From assembly GCA_002350525.1 (NCBI GenBank), contig DEFA01000050.1, positions 1 through 64,000 on the forward strand: DNA of 64,000 nucleotides. Reading direction: 5' to 3'. Positions 43,775 through 53,399 of this stretch are shown in pieces. A model generated the notes under the pieces. That model ran no database searches. It saw only the letters and a list, made by a program, of their open reading frames with translations, and was not told the DNA's origin. Source of the DNA: Lachnospiraceae bacterium UBA2864 (GTDB lineage Bacteria; Bacillota; Clostridia; Lachnospirales; Lachnospiraceae). The stretch's first letter is position 1. Each line of letters starts with the position of its first letter. Position numbers and translations under genes: made by a program.

Positions 43775-45276
43775 AATGTTACACCCCTCTTAAATATTGC
43801 CATATCATGGTACCCTGCTTTTTCCGAACAGACCTTCTCTCCTTCGGCACAGGCTATGATCTTTTTTATAAGACGGTCAGCCGATTCCTGTCGGCTTTTA
43901 CCTTCCGCCAATTCTCCCGCATCATAATCTATCCAGTTTTTCTTCCTCTTCGCAAGATCGGAATTGGATGAAATCTTCATAGTGGGAACAGGTGCCGCAA
44001 AAGGAGTCCCCCGTCCCGTGGTAAAGAGGATAAGTTGCGCATGAGCTGCCGATAAGGCGGTTGCGGCAACCGGGTCGTTTCCCGGAGCATATAGCAGATT
44101 AAGTCCCTGCTCGCAGATTCTCTCTCCGTAATCGATTATTCCTCTTACTGCGGATGTTCCCGATTTCTGAGTACATCCCAGAGATTTATCCTCAAGAGTC
44201 GTTATGCCTCCGGCCTTGTTACCCGGAGATGGGTTCTCGTATATGTTCTGACCGTTCTGCATAAAATAGGATTTAAATCTGTTTATCATATCGACAAGTT
44301 CGTTAAACAGTTCCTCATTCACGCATCTATTCATAAGAAGCTTTTCGGCGCCGAACATTTCAGGCACTTCGGTCATTATGCAGCTTCCGCCCGCTTGGGA
44401 GATCTTATCTGCCACAACTCCCAGGAGAGGATTTGCCGTTATTCCGGAAAGTCCATCCGATCCACCGCACTTGAGGCCGATCGTAAGCTTATCGATTCCC
44501 ACCGGTGTACGGCCTTCCTCCGCTGCATTTACTATAAGTTCCTTAAGAAGCTTTTCCCCTTCCTTTATCTCATCTTCTACATTCTGACATATGAGGCATC
44601 TTATACGATCCGGTTCGTAATCCCCCATCTTCTCTATCACGGCCTCAATACCCGAATTCTCACATCCGAGCCCCAACAGCAAAACCCCTGCCGCATTCGG
44701 ATGCGTTGCAAGTCCCGCAAGCACTCTCTCGGTTGCTTCCTTATCTTCTCCCGTCTGCGAACAGCCGAAGGGATGAGTAAATGCAACGACATCATCTGTA
44801 TATCCCGAAATACTGCTTCTATATTCATTACCGAGTGCTGCAAGTTTTCTGGCTATATCATTTACACAGGCAACCGTGGGTATTATCCAGATTTCGTTTC
44901 TTATACCCACCTCACCGTTTTTCCTTAAGTATCCCATAAACCGGTCCGGGATATCACTGATATTTTCCCGCTGCACGATCGGTGCCTTATCCGGCTCATA
45001 ACGGTATTCTATTATGCCTTGAAGACCGGTTTTTACATTATGAATATGTACCCATGATCCTTCTTTTATATCATGAGATGCATACCCTATAATATTACCG
45101 TATTTTACGATTGCTTCACCTTTATTTATATCACAAAGAGCTATCTTATGCCCCTGATTTATATCCTCTTCGGCTATAATTATTTCACTGTCTGATATCT
45201 CTATCCTGTCCCCTGCTTTGACACTTCCAAGCAGTACGGCAACATTATCCTCCGGACCTATTTTCAGAGCCTTCAT
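43771..45276 (-). CDS. uxaA: Altronate dehydratase
   Basis: A 501-residue enzyme converting D-altronate to 2-keto-3-deoxygluconate. The N-terminal SAF domain (about 1-90) contains DNVAVLLGSVKAGDRI and GHKIALCDINKGEAI. The long C-terminal catalytic domain has TVACVNDIA, VVAFTHPFGCSQTGED, LGCENSGIEA, LKCGGSDGLSGITANP and TTGRGTPFAAPVPTMKIS. AGGAGGG stands before the ATG. The gap to uxaB (61 bp) is largely filled by palindromic repeat B. Confidence 0.94.
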   Translation of the reverse strand: MKALKIGPEDNVAVLLGSVKAGDRIEISDSEIIIAEEDINQGHKIALCDINKGEAIVKYGNIIGYASHDIKEGSWVHIHNVKTGLQGIIEYRYEPDKAPIVQRENISDIPDRFMGYLRKNGEVGIRNEIWIIPTVACVNDIARKLAALGNEYRSSISGYTDDVVAFTHPFGCSQTGEDKEATERVLAGLATHPNAAGVLLLGLGCENSGIEAVIEKMGDYEPDRIRCLICQNVEDEIKEGEKLLKELIVNAAEEGRTPVGIDKLTIGLKCGGSDGLSGITANPLLGVVADKISQAGGSCIMTEVPEMFGAEKLLMNRCVNEELFNELVDMINRFKSYFMQNGQNIYENPSPGNKAGGITTLEDKSLGCTQKSGTSAVRGIIDYGERICEQGLNLLYAPGNDPVAATALSAAHAQLILFTTGRGTPFAAPVPTMKISSNSDLAKRKKNWIDYDAGELAEGKSRQESADRLIKKIIACAEGEKVCSEKAGYHDMAIFKRGVTL

Positions 45277-45302
45277 ATTCCCTCCTACTGTTGTTTTCGA
45301 AT

Positions 45303-45371
45303 CGCTTCGCGTATGTTCTGCACTTTGCTTTGCCCGTTCAGGAATCCTTCGCGTTGCTCAGGAGCATCGAT
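45303..45371 (-). repeat. Palindromic repeat B, overlapping the end of uxaB
   Basis: These 69 bp, read on the minus strand, align without gaps to 31957-32025, with 60 identical bases; both ends are sharp (ATCGATGCTCC ... ACATACGCGAAGCG). It contains the GCGAAGC mini-hairpin at 45304-45310. Positions 45338-45371 are translated as the last ten uxaB codons (SMLLSNAKDS) and stop; the rest is the intergenic spacer before uxaA. Confidence 0.85.
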
Positions 45372-46831
45372 AACGCGCGTCTCGGACTTTCTGCGATCTC
45401 CTTTACAAGGCAGGCTACCCTTTGTTCGGATAAACCCGCTTCACTCAGATTTCTTCCCCACAATTCTTTCTCGGACATAACTCTCTTCACGTAATCTTCT
45501 ATGTCCAAAACCGCAGCGTTTTCGAATATCTTCTTTACCTTATCCTCATCCCTTATCTCATACGGAACTTCCTTACCGTTACATATTCTCTTCCCGACGA
45601 GGCGTCCCTCTTCATCACGACCGGCCCTGTAAAATGCAAGAAGCGCCGCGAATGAAAAAAGCATTTTTTCAGGCACTTTTCCGAACATATCAATGTAATC
45701 CAGCATGGCAGGCATACATCTTGTCTTCCACTTTGATATACTGTTAAGTGCTATGGCTGATAACTCATGCCTGATATACGGATTCTTAAATCTCGCGATC
45801 ACCGAATCCGCAAAACTTTCCGATTCGGTCTTATCCATATCAAGTGTAGGTATCACTTCTTCTTTCAGAAGTCCGTTCACAAAATCATATATCGTTTTAT
45901 CCGACATAGCCTGCGATACCGTATCATATCCCATCAGATAAGCAGCCGGCACAAATGATGTGTGAGCTCCGTTAAGTATCCTGACTTTTCTTTTCTTATA
46001 CGGCTTTATATCATTTACATATAAGACCGGAAGACCCGCTTTATGCAGCGGAAACTCATCGCTTATATCCTTCTTTGGCTCAATGACCCATAATCCGAAA
46101 GATTCTCCGGTCACTATCAGTTCATCCTTATAACCCCACTCTTCCCAGAGACTTTCGGCTTCTTCCGCCGGGTATCCCGATATGATACGGTCCACCAGTG
46201 TCGAGCAGAATATGCACGCTTCCTCTATCCAATCGATAAATTTCTTTTCGAGATCCCACAGATCCGCAAGCCTTAATATACATCTCTTTAACTCTGCTCC
46301 GTTATCATCGATCAGTTCCACCGGAATAATGACAACTCCCTTTTCTCTGTCTGCTTCAAACGTCTTATATCTCAGGTACAGAAATTTGGCAAGCTTGCCG
46401 GGAAAGCTTGCCGGAGGATCAGATGAGAATTTATCACTGCTATCAAATACTATCCCGGCTTCTGTTGTATTTGAAATTATAAATCTTAGATCGGCATCTT
46501 TCGCCAGTTCCATAAACCTGTCATAGTCATCATAACAGGAGTATGCTTCAGATACGCAGCTTATCACCCTGTTACATATTCCTTCTTCCCCTCGCAGTGA
46601 AGTAGTATATAAACAGTTCTGTTCTTCAAATGCTTTTGATAAAGAACCCTTTCTCGGCTTAACTATGATGACCTCGGCATTCATGACTTTCTCATCATTC
46701 GCCTTATCTATCATTTCATCTACAAACCCTCTCAGAAAATTACCTTCCCCGAATTGAAGTATCTTAACCTTTTTTCCTTCCGTTTTATCACTACTGCCCT
46801 TTTCGCTCATATATTCTCTTATATTTTTCAT
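45338..46831 (-). CDS. uxaB: Tagaturonate reductase (altronate oxidoreductase)
   Basis: A roughly 497-residue NAD-dependent mannitol-dehydrogenase-family enzyme reducing D-tagaturonate to D-altronate. The N-terminal Rossmann motif is ILQFGEGNFLRGFVD. Family motifs SNTTEAGIVF, CSTLVDRIISGYP, PLHKAGLPVLYVNDIKPYKKRKVRILNGAHTSF follow in pieces. ATG at 46831 lies seven bases after GGAAG; a TTG two codons earlier is less likely. The last ten codons come from palindromic repeat B, so the natural C-terminus was probably replaced. First gene of the operon; its promoter carries a LacI-type operator. Confidence 0.92.
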   Translation of the reverse strand: MKNIREYMSEKGSSDKTEGKKVKILQFGEGNFLRGFVDEMIDKANDEKVMNAEVIIVKPRKGSLSKAFEEQNCLYTTSLRGEEGICNRVISCVSEAYSCYDDYDRFMELAKDADLRFIISNTTEAGIVFDSSDKFSSDPPASFPGKLAKFLYLRYKTFEADREKGVVIIPVELIDDNGAELKRCILRLADLWDLEKKFIDWIEEACIFCSTLVDRIISGYPAEEAESLWEEWGYKDELIVTGESFGLWVIEPKKDISDEFPLHKAGLPVLYVNDIKPYKKRKVRILNGAHTSFVPAAYLMGYDTVSQAMSDKTIYDFVNGLLKEEVIPTLDMDKTESESFADSVIARFKNPYIRHELSAIALNSISKWKTRCMPAMLDYIDMFGKVPEKMLFSFAALLAFYRAGRDEEGRLVGKRICNGKEVPYEIRDEDKVKKIFENAAVLDIEDYVKRVMSEKELWGRNLSEAGLSEQRVACLVKEIAESPRRALSMLLSNAKDS

Positions 46832-46869
46832 GATCAACTTCCAATCTTGTAATTTTTAGCACATTTTTG

Positions 46870-46918
46870 TGTAAGTGCTTACATTTTTGATTTTACATCT
46901 ACATTCTTGATAAGTCAA
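46870..46918 (-). promoter_or_regulatory. uxaB operon promoter with LacI-type operator
   Basis: On the minus strand TTGACT (46913-46918), 17 bp, TAAAAT (46890-46895), then six bases later TGTAAGCACTTACA (46870-46883) over the start site. The operator has the TGTAA/TTACA arms of LacI-GalR or CcpA (cre) sites. The same 14-mer is present before the SBP gene at 55903. Confidence 0.8.
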
Positions 46919-46940
46919 CACATTCCCAAATTATTAATAC

Positions 46941-46985
46941 TTGTAAAAATGTCGAAAATGGTGTAATATCATGTAAACGGTTACA
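46941..46985 (+). promoter_or_regulatory. lacI-uxaC promoter with second LacI-type operator
   Basis: TTGTAA (46941-46946), 17 bp, TAATAT (46964-46969), then TGTAAACGGTTACA (46972-46985) over the start site. The arms agree with the operator at 46870 but the central four bases differ, so autoregulation with different affinity, or two different LacI-family proteins, is possible. Confidence 0.75.
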
Positions 46986-47033
46986 CTATGGTGGATAGTA
47001 TATTTTTACGATCACAGAAGGGGACGATCGACT

Positions 47034-48056
47034 ATGAATATTTATGATATTTCAAAACTTGCAGGTGTTTCTACGGCAACCGTATCTCGTGTTATCAACG
47101 GCTTTGATAACGTAAAACCCGCTACGCGCAACAAGGTTTTAAGCGTTATGGCCAGTCAGGGCTATACTCCAAACGCATTTGCCAGAGGGCTCGGTCTCAA
47201 CACCATGAAGTCCATCGGAATAATGTGTGCGGATTCATCGGATATGTACCTTGCAAAAGCCGTATATTTCATAGAAAGAGATCTGCGCGAGGCAGGATAT
47301 CACTGCATACTTACATGTACGGGTTATAACAGGGACAGCCAGCGACAGGCACTTTCTTCGCTTATGTCACAGCATGTAGACTGCATCATACTCGTCGGTT
47401 CTACCTTTATAGATAAAGATAACAAAAACAACAAGTACATCTACGATGCATCTTCCACCGTACCGATCATGATGTTGAATGCCGCGCTCGAACATAAGGG
47501 TATCTACTGCGTACTCTGTGATGATTACACCGCGACCCAGACCGCAACACTTGATCTTATCGACAGCGGCCGAAGAGACATACTGTATCTGTTTAATTCA
47601 TATTCGTATTCCGCCGAGAAGAAATCCTCCGGATACAGATCAGCCTTCGAGTTAAGGAATATGACCTGTGACGAACGCTATCTTCAGTTCTTCAACGGAT
47701 CATCTCAGGATATCGAAGGTGTATGCAGTTTTGTGAATAACCTTCATGAAAAGGGGCTCAATTTCGATGCAGTACTTGCATCAGATGATTTCCTTGCGGT
47801 CGGAGCACTGAAATATGCCATAAGAAAAGGCATCCGTGTTCCTGCCGAATTATCTGTGATCGGATATAACAATTCCATACTCACAAACTGCTCCGAACCG
47901 GAATTATCTTCCATAGATAACCATCTTGAACTGCTCTGTCAGAATCTCGTTAAGATATGTATCGGAACTCTTTCGGGAGAATCCATGCCTCAAAAGACGG
48001 TATTCGGCGGAGAACTGGTTCATAAAAAAACTACACTTCGTATAGAAAAGGAATAA
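47034..48056 (+). CDS. LacI-family transcriptional regulator of hexuronate/pectin genes
   Basis: A 340-residue repressor. The N-terminal helix-turn-helix and hinge are standard (MNIYDISKLAGVSTATVSRVINGF, shown in part). The periplasmic-binding-like domain (about 60-335) contains VDCIILVGSTF, ALEHKGIYCVLCDDY and DAVLASDDFLAVGALKYA. AAGGGG precedes the ATG. It lies four bp before uxaC and opposite the uxaB-rhaD operon, both promoters carrying operators, so it likely senses a galacturonate-pathway intermediate. The effector is not deducible. Confidence 0.9.
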   Translation: MNIYDISKLAGVSTATVSRVINGFDNVKPATRNKVLSVMASQGYTPNAFARGLGLNTMKSIGIMCADSSDMYLAKAVYFIERDLREAGYHCILTCTGYNRDSQRQALSSLMSQHVDCIILVGSTFIDKDNKNNKYIYDASSTVPIMMLNAALEHKGIYCVLCDDYTATQTATLDLIDSGRRDILYLFNSYSYSAEKKSSGYRSAFELRNMTCDERYLQFFNGSSQDIEGVCSFVNNLHEKGLNFDAVLASDDFLAVGALKYAIRKGIRVPAELSVIGYNNSILTNCSEPELSSIDNHLELLCQNLVKICIGTLSGESMPQKTVFGGELVHKKTTLRIEKE

Positions 48057-48060
48057 CAAG

Positions 48061-49479
48061 ATGAAACAATTTATGGATGAGGACTTTCTGCTCACTACAG
48101 AAACTGCATCAAAGCTTTATCATGAATTTGCCGAAAATGTACCTATCATCGACTATCACTGCCATATAAGTCCAAAGGAAATATCGGAAAACAGACATTT
48201 TAGTAACATCACCGAAGTCTGGCTTGGCGGTGACCATTATAAATGGCGTTTCATGCGATCATGCGGCATAGATGAAAGATTTATAACAGGTGATGCAAGC
48301 GACAAAGAAAAATTCATGAAGTGGGCCGAATGTCTTTCCAAAGCAATAGGAAATCCGCTTTACCATTGGAGTCATCTGGAACTCCAAAGATACTTCAGCT
48401 TCCGTAAACCTCTGAGTGCGAAAACCGCAGAGGAAGCATGGGAAGTCTGCAATGAAGTTTTAAACAGACCTGATATGGGTGTGAGGAATATCATTAAAAA
48501 TTCCAACGTTACTCTTATCTGTACCACGGATGATCCTATAGATTCTCTTATATATCACGATTCGATAAAAGCAGATGACTCCTTTGATGTAAAGGTTCTT
48601 CCGGCATGGCGTCCCGATAAAGCCATGAATATCGAAAAGGATGATTACCTCACATATATAAAGGCACTCGAAGATGCGAGCCGTACCGGCATACATACCT
48701 TTTCTGATCTAATAAATGCACTTAAGATAAGAATGGATTACTTTGCGGAAAGAGGCTGCATCGTATCGGATCACGCACTTCAGTATGTAATGTACGCTCC
48801 GGCTCCCGCCACTGAGATTGAACGCATCTTTACTTCGCGAATTAACGGTTCGGCCGTAACACGTGAAGAGGAGCTTAAATTCAAATATGCTTTTATGCAG
48901 GCAATGGCCGCCGAGTATTCAAAGAGAGGCTGGATCATGCAGCTTCACTATGGATGCAAGAGAGACAACAACAAACTTAAGTATGATGTATTCGGTCCTG
49001 ATTCCGGTTTTGACAGCATATATAACTATGCACCATCCAATGAGCTTGCGGATTTCCTCAATGCTCTTGAAGAAAAGCACAGTCTGCCTAAGACCATCTT
49101 GTACAGTCTGAATCCTGTGGATAACGCATCCATCGGAACCATACTCGGATGTTTTCAGGATTCTACAGCTGTGTCAAAGATTCAGCAGGGAAGCGCATGG
49201 TGGTTTAATGATCATAAGTCCGGCATGGAAGAACAGCTTCGTTCCCTTGCCAACCTCGGTAACCTTTCCGGGTTTGTGGGAATGCTGACCGACTCAAGAT
49301 CTTTCCTGTCTTACACAAGGCACGAATATTTCAGACGTATTCTCTGTAATATGTTCGGAAACCTGGTGGAAAGCGGTGAATATCCGGATGACTACGATAC
49401 TCTCGGAGCAATAGTTAAAAATATCTGTTACAACAACTGTATCAACTATTTTAACTTTCCGGTGAATCCGATTTCCTGA
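48061..49479 (+). CDS. uxaC: Glucuronate/galacturonate isomerase
   Basis: A 472-residue TIM-barrel enzyme that isomerises D-galacturonate to tagaturonate (and glucuronate to fructuronate). Signatures: IIDYHCHISPKEI, NRHF-like ENRHFSNITEVWLGGDHYKWR, NVTLICTTDDP, GWIMQLHYGCKRDNN and MLTDSRSFLSYTRHEYFRR. It is translated from just after the regulator. Feeds UxaB and UxaA encoded on the other strand. Confidence 0.95.
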   Translation: MKQFMDEDFLLTTETASKLYHEFAENVPIIDYHCHISPKEISENRHFSNITEVWLGGDHYKWRFMRSCGIDERFITGDASDKEKFMKWAECLSKAIGNPLYHWSHLELQRYFSFRKPLSAKTAEEAWEVCNEVLNRPDMGVRNIIKNSNVTLICTTDDPIDSLIYHDSIKADDSFDVKVLPAWRPDKAMNIEKDDYLTYIKALEDASRTGIHTFSDLINALKIRMDYFAERGCIVSDHALQYVMYAPAPATEIERIFTSRINGSAVTREEELKFKYAFMQAMAAEYSKRGWIMQLHYGCKRDNNKLKYDVFGPDSGFDSIYNYAPSNELADFLNALEEKHSLPKTILYSLNPVDNASIGTILGCFQDSTAVSKIQQGSAWWFNDHKSGMEEQLRSLANLGNLSGFVGMLTDSRSFLSYTRHEYFRRILCNMFGNLVESGEYPDDYDTLGAIVKNICYNNCINYFNFPVNPIS

Positions 49480-49525
49480 CAAAACTTACTAAACTTCCTA
49501 CATATATATACCAAACTTCCTACAC

Positions 49526-49568
49526 AAAAAGCTGCTGCAATGACTCACATCATTGCAACAGCTTTTTT
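49526..49568. terminator. Bidirectional terminator between uxaC and the convergent hydrolase gene
   Basis: AAAAAGCTG and TGCAATGA pair with TCATTGCA and CAGCTTTTTT around a six-base loop, with one mismatch. The T tract overlaps the stop codon of the minus-strand gene at 49567. Two copies of AAACTTCCTA lie just before it (about 49490 and 49513). Confidence 0.88.
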
Positions 49569-50964
49569 ACAATTCAATAACTTTTATTATCTCTCCGTTT
49601 AAATCCGTAATGATTTTTACATCTGCTTTTGTTTCAAATATAACTCTTCCGTCAATGCTGCCGCAGGATCCGGAATGAGTATTCTCAACTCTGTAAACAT
49701 GTTCTCCGAGATACTGCTCATAGGTACTTTCTATTCCGGTAGAACATCCCCAATAAAGCTGCATCCTCTCCCTGTGAACGCCATACATTCTCGATACATA
49801 TTCCATTACGGAAAGCATTGCCGGTCCGTATGAATCAATCTGACCTTCGAGCGATACTTTGGAAATCCTGCCCGTGAAAGGATCGAACTGCTGTACAAAC
49901 TTACATTCATCCTTCAGTGCATCTATAAGGCACTTACCGAGTTTCGGAATAAGGCTGTCATACCCGTAATTCTCCAATGCTCTGATGGCTCTCTGGTAGG
50001 TCAGAGCTTCACACTGCCCGCTCCAATTGTTTGTGGAAATGTTTCTGAACAGAGAATCACTTACCGCAACAGAAGGAAGCGGCATCCTTGTCCAGAATTC
50101 CTCAGGATTCAGTAAATGTCTCTTTACAAACGCATCTGCCATATCCCTGTCTATACTGTTCCAGTACATCGCCCGGAGTGTATTATGATACATTACCGGA
50201 AGCTCAAAATGATTCTTGTCCCTGTCAAAGCATGTTCCGCGCTCTTCGCTCCACAGATATTCCCGTATCTTCTTTTTTATCAGTTCCGCTTTTTCCTGCC
50301 AGGATTCCGCAAGCCTTTCCTTACCGAGTATACGGCTTATCTCAGCAAGAGTTTCACGTGCCGAATAAGAATAACTCATTATATCAAGAGATGCCATCGG
50401 TACTATCCTGCATCCCTCCGGAGGATATTCCTCCGACCAGGCATCCGGAGAATCCATATATCTTAAAGCATTATCTTCTCCCGTGTCATATTTACACCAG
50501 GATTCCAAACAACCGTCTCCATCACTGTCCCTGACTCTCCACAGATATTCATCGAATCTTTCAAGTGTCGAATAAAGCAGATCCAGATAATCCGGTCCCG
50601 GAGCCGCTATATAGTACATATTAAGTGCCGGAGCCGGAAAACAAAATCCCTGAAACTTATTAAACTGCGGAATCACTCTGCCATCTTCATATGCTATGGA
50701 TCCCGGAATTCTTCCGTCTTCTCTTATATGCTCCATAAACATAAGCTGATTGTTAAGACCTACTTCTGTATTTCTCTTGGCATACATTTCTCCGCCCATC
50801 GGCTGAGTTTCAAGCCATATCTTTTCGTAACCTCCGCCCTCCACCAGAACCTTTCTTCCCGAAAAATCTCTGATGTTCGGCAGACATTTTCTCTCGGCCT
50901 CATCATACAGATGCTTGACCGAAGTATCTTCTGTGTCAAATACTACTCTAGCCTCGTTATTCAC
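49567..50964 (-). CDS. (alpha/alpha)6-barrel glycosidase, MGH1/GH63/GH37-like
   Basis: A 465-residue cytoplasmic protein with the look of a clan GH-G (alpha/alpha)6 hydrolase: PAPALNMYYIAAPGPDYLDLL, RDSDGDGCLESWCKYDTGEDNA, DIMSYSYSARETLAEISRILG and NNWSGQCEALTYQRAIRALENYG (each in part). The acidic pair in DGDGCLESW and the later CEALTYQ region are likely catalytic. No signal peptide. Start is a GTG at 50964, overlapping the GH43 stop by eight bases, with AGGGGA upstream. Last gene of the SBP operon. The sugar specificity is unknown; an oligosaccharide from pectin side chains is likely from context. Confidence 0.75.
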   Translation of the reverse strand: MNNEARVVFDTEDTSVKHLYDEAERKCLPNIRDFSGRKVLVEGGGYEKIWLETQPMGGEMYAKRNTEVGLNNQLMFMEHIREDGRIPGSIAYEDGRVIPQFNKFQGFCFPAPALNMYYIAAPGPDYLDLLYSTLERFDEYLWRVRDSDGDGCLESWCKYDTGEDNALRYMDSPDAWSEEYPPEGCRIVPMASLDIMSYSYSARETLAEISRILGKERLAESWQEKAELIKKKIREYLWSEERGTCFDRDKNHFELPVMYHNTLRAMYWNSIDRDMADAFVKRHLLNPEEFWTRMPLPSVAVSDSLFRNISTNNWSGQCEALTYQRAIRALENYGYDSLIPKLGKCLIDALKDECKFVQQFDPFTGRISKVSLEGQIDSYGPAMLSVMEYVSRMYGVHRERMQLYWGCSTGIESTYEQYLGEHVYRVENTHSGSCGSIDGRVIFETKADVKIITDLNGEIIKVIEL

Positions 50965-52501
50965 CCTTAATTTCCCCTATACTCCAATAGCCGAACTCGG
51001 CTACGGCCTTCTTTTCAAGCATATCATGCACATACATTCCGAAATGTGCTCCGGTAAAACCTCTGCAATGTTCATCGGTAAGTAATCCCGTGCATCCCTT
51101 CTCTTCTATCTCCTTAAGTATTCCGTGTTGTTCATAATAAAATGTGATATCGATCCCGTCCGTTTTTATTCCGAGTTTGATCTCTCCGTCATCTATATCA
51201 ACCGGAGTTATCATATCGGTAATATCACCCTTATCGCTTTTTAAAAGAACGAGTACCGGTCTTCCGTCTTCTGAAACGGTCTTTCCCCATATATAGAAAT
51301 TAAGGTTATCATATATATAGGTTATACCGGCAAGTTCCTCATAATGATGAGGTTCAAAATCCATAACCGTTTCCGCCCTGCATGACACGGTCTGCTGTCT
51401 TGTTGCAAGTAAAGATACATGATGAAGTGAATTCAGTGATTCTTCGCCTCTTATCCTCATTTTGTTCCGGGATACATCAATACTTGCAAACTCGTTATAA
51501 TCCCATCGAAGAGATGAGTATATATTCTTTATCTCTGTTTCATCGAAATGATCCGTAAAGTCAGATACCGATTCCGTGTTCTTACATTCTTTAACCGATT
51601 TCGGTTCTTCCGTTTCTTCCATACCGAATCTTGTTCCGTGTTTTGTTCTGAACCATCCGTTTTCATCCTGCTCCATAGCCTGAATTGCGGTCTCTCTCCC
51701 GAGCAGACAGCCGTTTATAGCTTTCACCGGCCTTGAACAGAGATGAACCATATACCATTCATGGTCAGGAGTCTCAACTATATCGGCATGTCCGCATTTC
51801 TGCAGAACTCCGTCTCTGTCGGATGTAAGCACCGGATTATCCGGGCAGGTTACGTAAGGACCGTATACGCTTGCAGCTCCTGCCATTGTCACACAGTGTT
51901 CGTAACCCGTACCGCCTTCTGCCGCAATCAGATAATATCTGTCTTTGATATGATAGATGTGCGGTCCTTCCAGACAACCTATTCCCGAACCGTGATAAAC
52001 CTCCGTACGTTCTCCGAGCGGCATCAGGCTGTCGGGATCAAGTTCCTGTACGGTTATTCCCTTAAATCCGTTGATCATATTTACGAGATATTTTTTTCCG
52101 TCCGTATCGTGGAACAGTGACGGATCAAATCCTATGCTGTTAAGATAGACCGGATCCGACCAGTCACCATATATATCTTCTGTCCATACCACATAATTAT
52201 TGGTATTGTAAAATCTTCCTTTTTTAGTTTTTACATCGGTATAAACCAGATAAAACCTTTTACCGTCATAGCTGAGGCACGGAGCCCATACACCGCCCGA
52301 TGGCGGATCGCCTATCAGATTTATCTGACTTTCCCTTCTGAGAGGAGACCGTATCTGTGTCCAGTTCTTTAGATCATGCGACTCAAACAACCTGACTCCC
52401 GGCCACCATTCAAAGGTGGACGTAGCTATATAATATGTGTCATTTACCCTTATTATACTCGGATCCGGACAAAACCCTCTCAGTATCGGATTCTTTATCA
52501 T
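50957..52501 (-). CDS. Glycoside hydrolase family 43 (beta-xylosidase/arabinofuranosidase type)
   Basis: A 514-residue cytoplasmic enzyme. The five-bladed propeller (about 1-310) shows the three acids: Asp in GFCPDPSIIRV, Asp in IGFDPSLFHD and Glu in GCLEGPHIY. The C-terminal beta-sandwich (about 325-510) contains TRQQTVSCRAETVMDF and ELAGITYIYDN, typical of the GH43_11/12 group with a GH43_C2 module. Such enzymes remove xylose or arabinose from the non-reducing end of short chains. It follows malG by 46 bp. Confidence 0.9.
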   Translation of the reverse strand: MIKNPILRGFCPDPSIIRVNDTYYIATSTFEWWPGVRLFESHDLKNWTQIRSPLRRESQINLIGDPPSGGVWAPCLSYDGKRFYLVYTDVKTKKGRFYNTNNYVVWTEDIYGDWSDPVYLNSIGFDPSLFHDTDGKKYLVNMINGFKGITVQELDPDSLMPLGERTEVYHGSGIGCLEGPHIYHIKDRYYLIAAEGGTGYEHCVTMAGAASVYGPYVTCPDNPVLTSDRDGVLQKCGHADIVETPDHEWYMVHLCSRPVKAINGCLLGRETAIQAMEQDENGWFRTKHGTRFGMEETEEPKSVKECKNTESVSDFTDHFDETEIKNIYSSLRWDYNEFASIDVSRNKMRIRGEESLNSLHHVSLLATRQQTVSCRAETVMDFEPHHYEELAGITYIYDNLNFYIWGKTVSEDGRPVLVLLKSDKGDITDMITPVDIDDGEIKLGIKTDGIDITFYYEQHGILKEIEEKGCTGLLTDEHCRGFTGAHFGMYVHDMLEKKAVAEFGYWSIGEIKGE

Positions 52502-52547
52502 AGTTTACACCCTTATTCTTATAGTCTTAAACCTTATGCTTACAGTT

Positions 52548-53399
52548 TTAAACCTTAAGTCCGCTCGCACCTATACCTTCCACAAGTCTCTTGTTGAATA
52601 TCATAAATATAACGAATACAGGTATAAGTGATAAAGTTGACATCGCGAACATTGCACCATAATCCGTCTTGGAAGCCGCATCCGCAAACATCTTTATAGC
52701 AAGTGAAGCTGTATATGATTCAGGCTTGCTGAGATAAAGCAGAGGACCCATATAATCATCCCATTTCCAATAAAACTGGATGATCACTGTGGTAACTATA
52801 GACGGTTTAAGCAGCGGTAATATTATATTAGCATAAACAGCATACTTACTGCATCCGTCAATTGTCGCCGCTTCGTCAAGTTCCCTCGGAATACCCTTCA
52901 TGAACTGCATCATCTGATATATAAAGAATGCCTGTCCGCAGAAATACGGAAGTATAAGAGGTACATAACTGTTGGCAAGTCCGAGCTTATACCATATAAG
53001 GAATGAAGGGATCATAATAACCTGACCCGGAAGCATCATGGTTACAAGCATACATGTAAACCAAAACTTTCTTCCTCTGAAGTTTATTCTGGAAAATGCA
53101 TATGCAACAAGAGATGAACTGATTACAGTTCCGAAAGTCGCGATACTCGTTATTACAAATGAGTTAAAGAAGAATCTTGCAAATGAGATTCCGCTGAATC
53201 CTTTCCATCCCGTAACATAATTACTCAGCTTGAAATTCTTCGGAATAAGACTAAGTGAGCCTCTGAGTATCTCTGAATTATCTTTAAAAGAACCGGATAT
53301 CATCCAGAGAACCGGATATATCATGATAAAGCCCAGAATTATGATTGCCACATGGAATATTACCGACTTAATATTGTTTTTTACTCTTATATTATTCAT
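52548..53399 (-). CDS. ABC sugar transporter permease (MalG-type)
   Basis: A 283-residue CUT1 permease with six membrane helices. The EAA loop that docks to the ATPase is DEAATIDGCSKYAVYANIILPLLKP. ATG overlaps the malF stop by one base (TAATG). No ATPase gene is in the operon, so it probably uses a shared MsmK/MsmX-type ATPase encoded elsewhere. Confidence 0.93.
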   Translation of the reverse strand: MNNIRVKNNIKSVIFHVAIIILGFIMIYPVLWMISGSFKDNSEILRGSLSLIPKNFKLSNYVTGWKGFSGISFARFFFNSFVITSIATFGTVISSSLVAYAFSRINFRGRKFWFTCMLVTMMLPGQVIMIPSFLIWYKLGLANSYVPLILPYFCGQAFFIYQMMQFMKGIPRELDEAATIDGCSKYAVYANIILPLLKPSIVTTVIIQFYWKWDDYMGPLLYLSKPESYTASLAIKMFADAASKTDYGAMFAMSTLSLIPVFVIFMIFNKRLVEGIGASGLKV

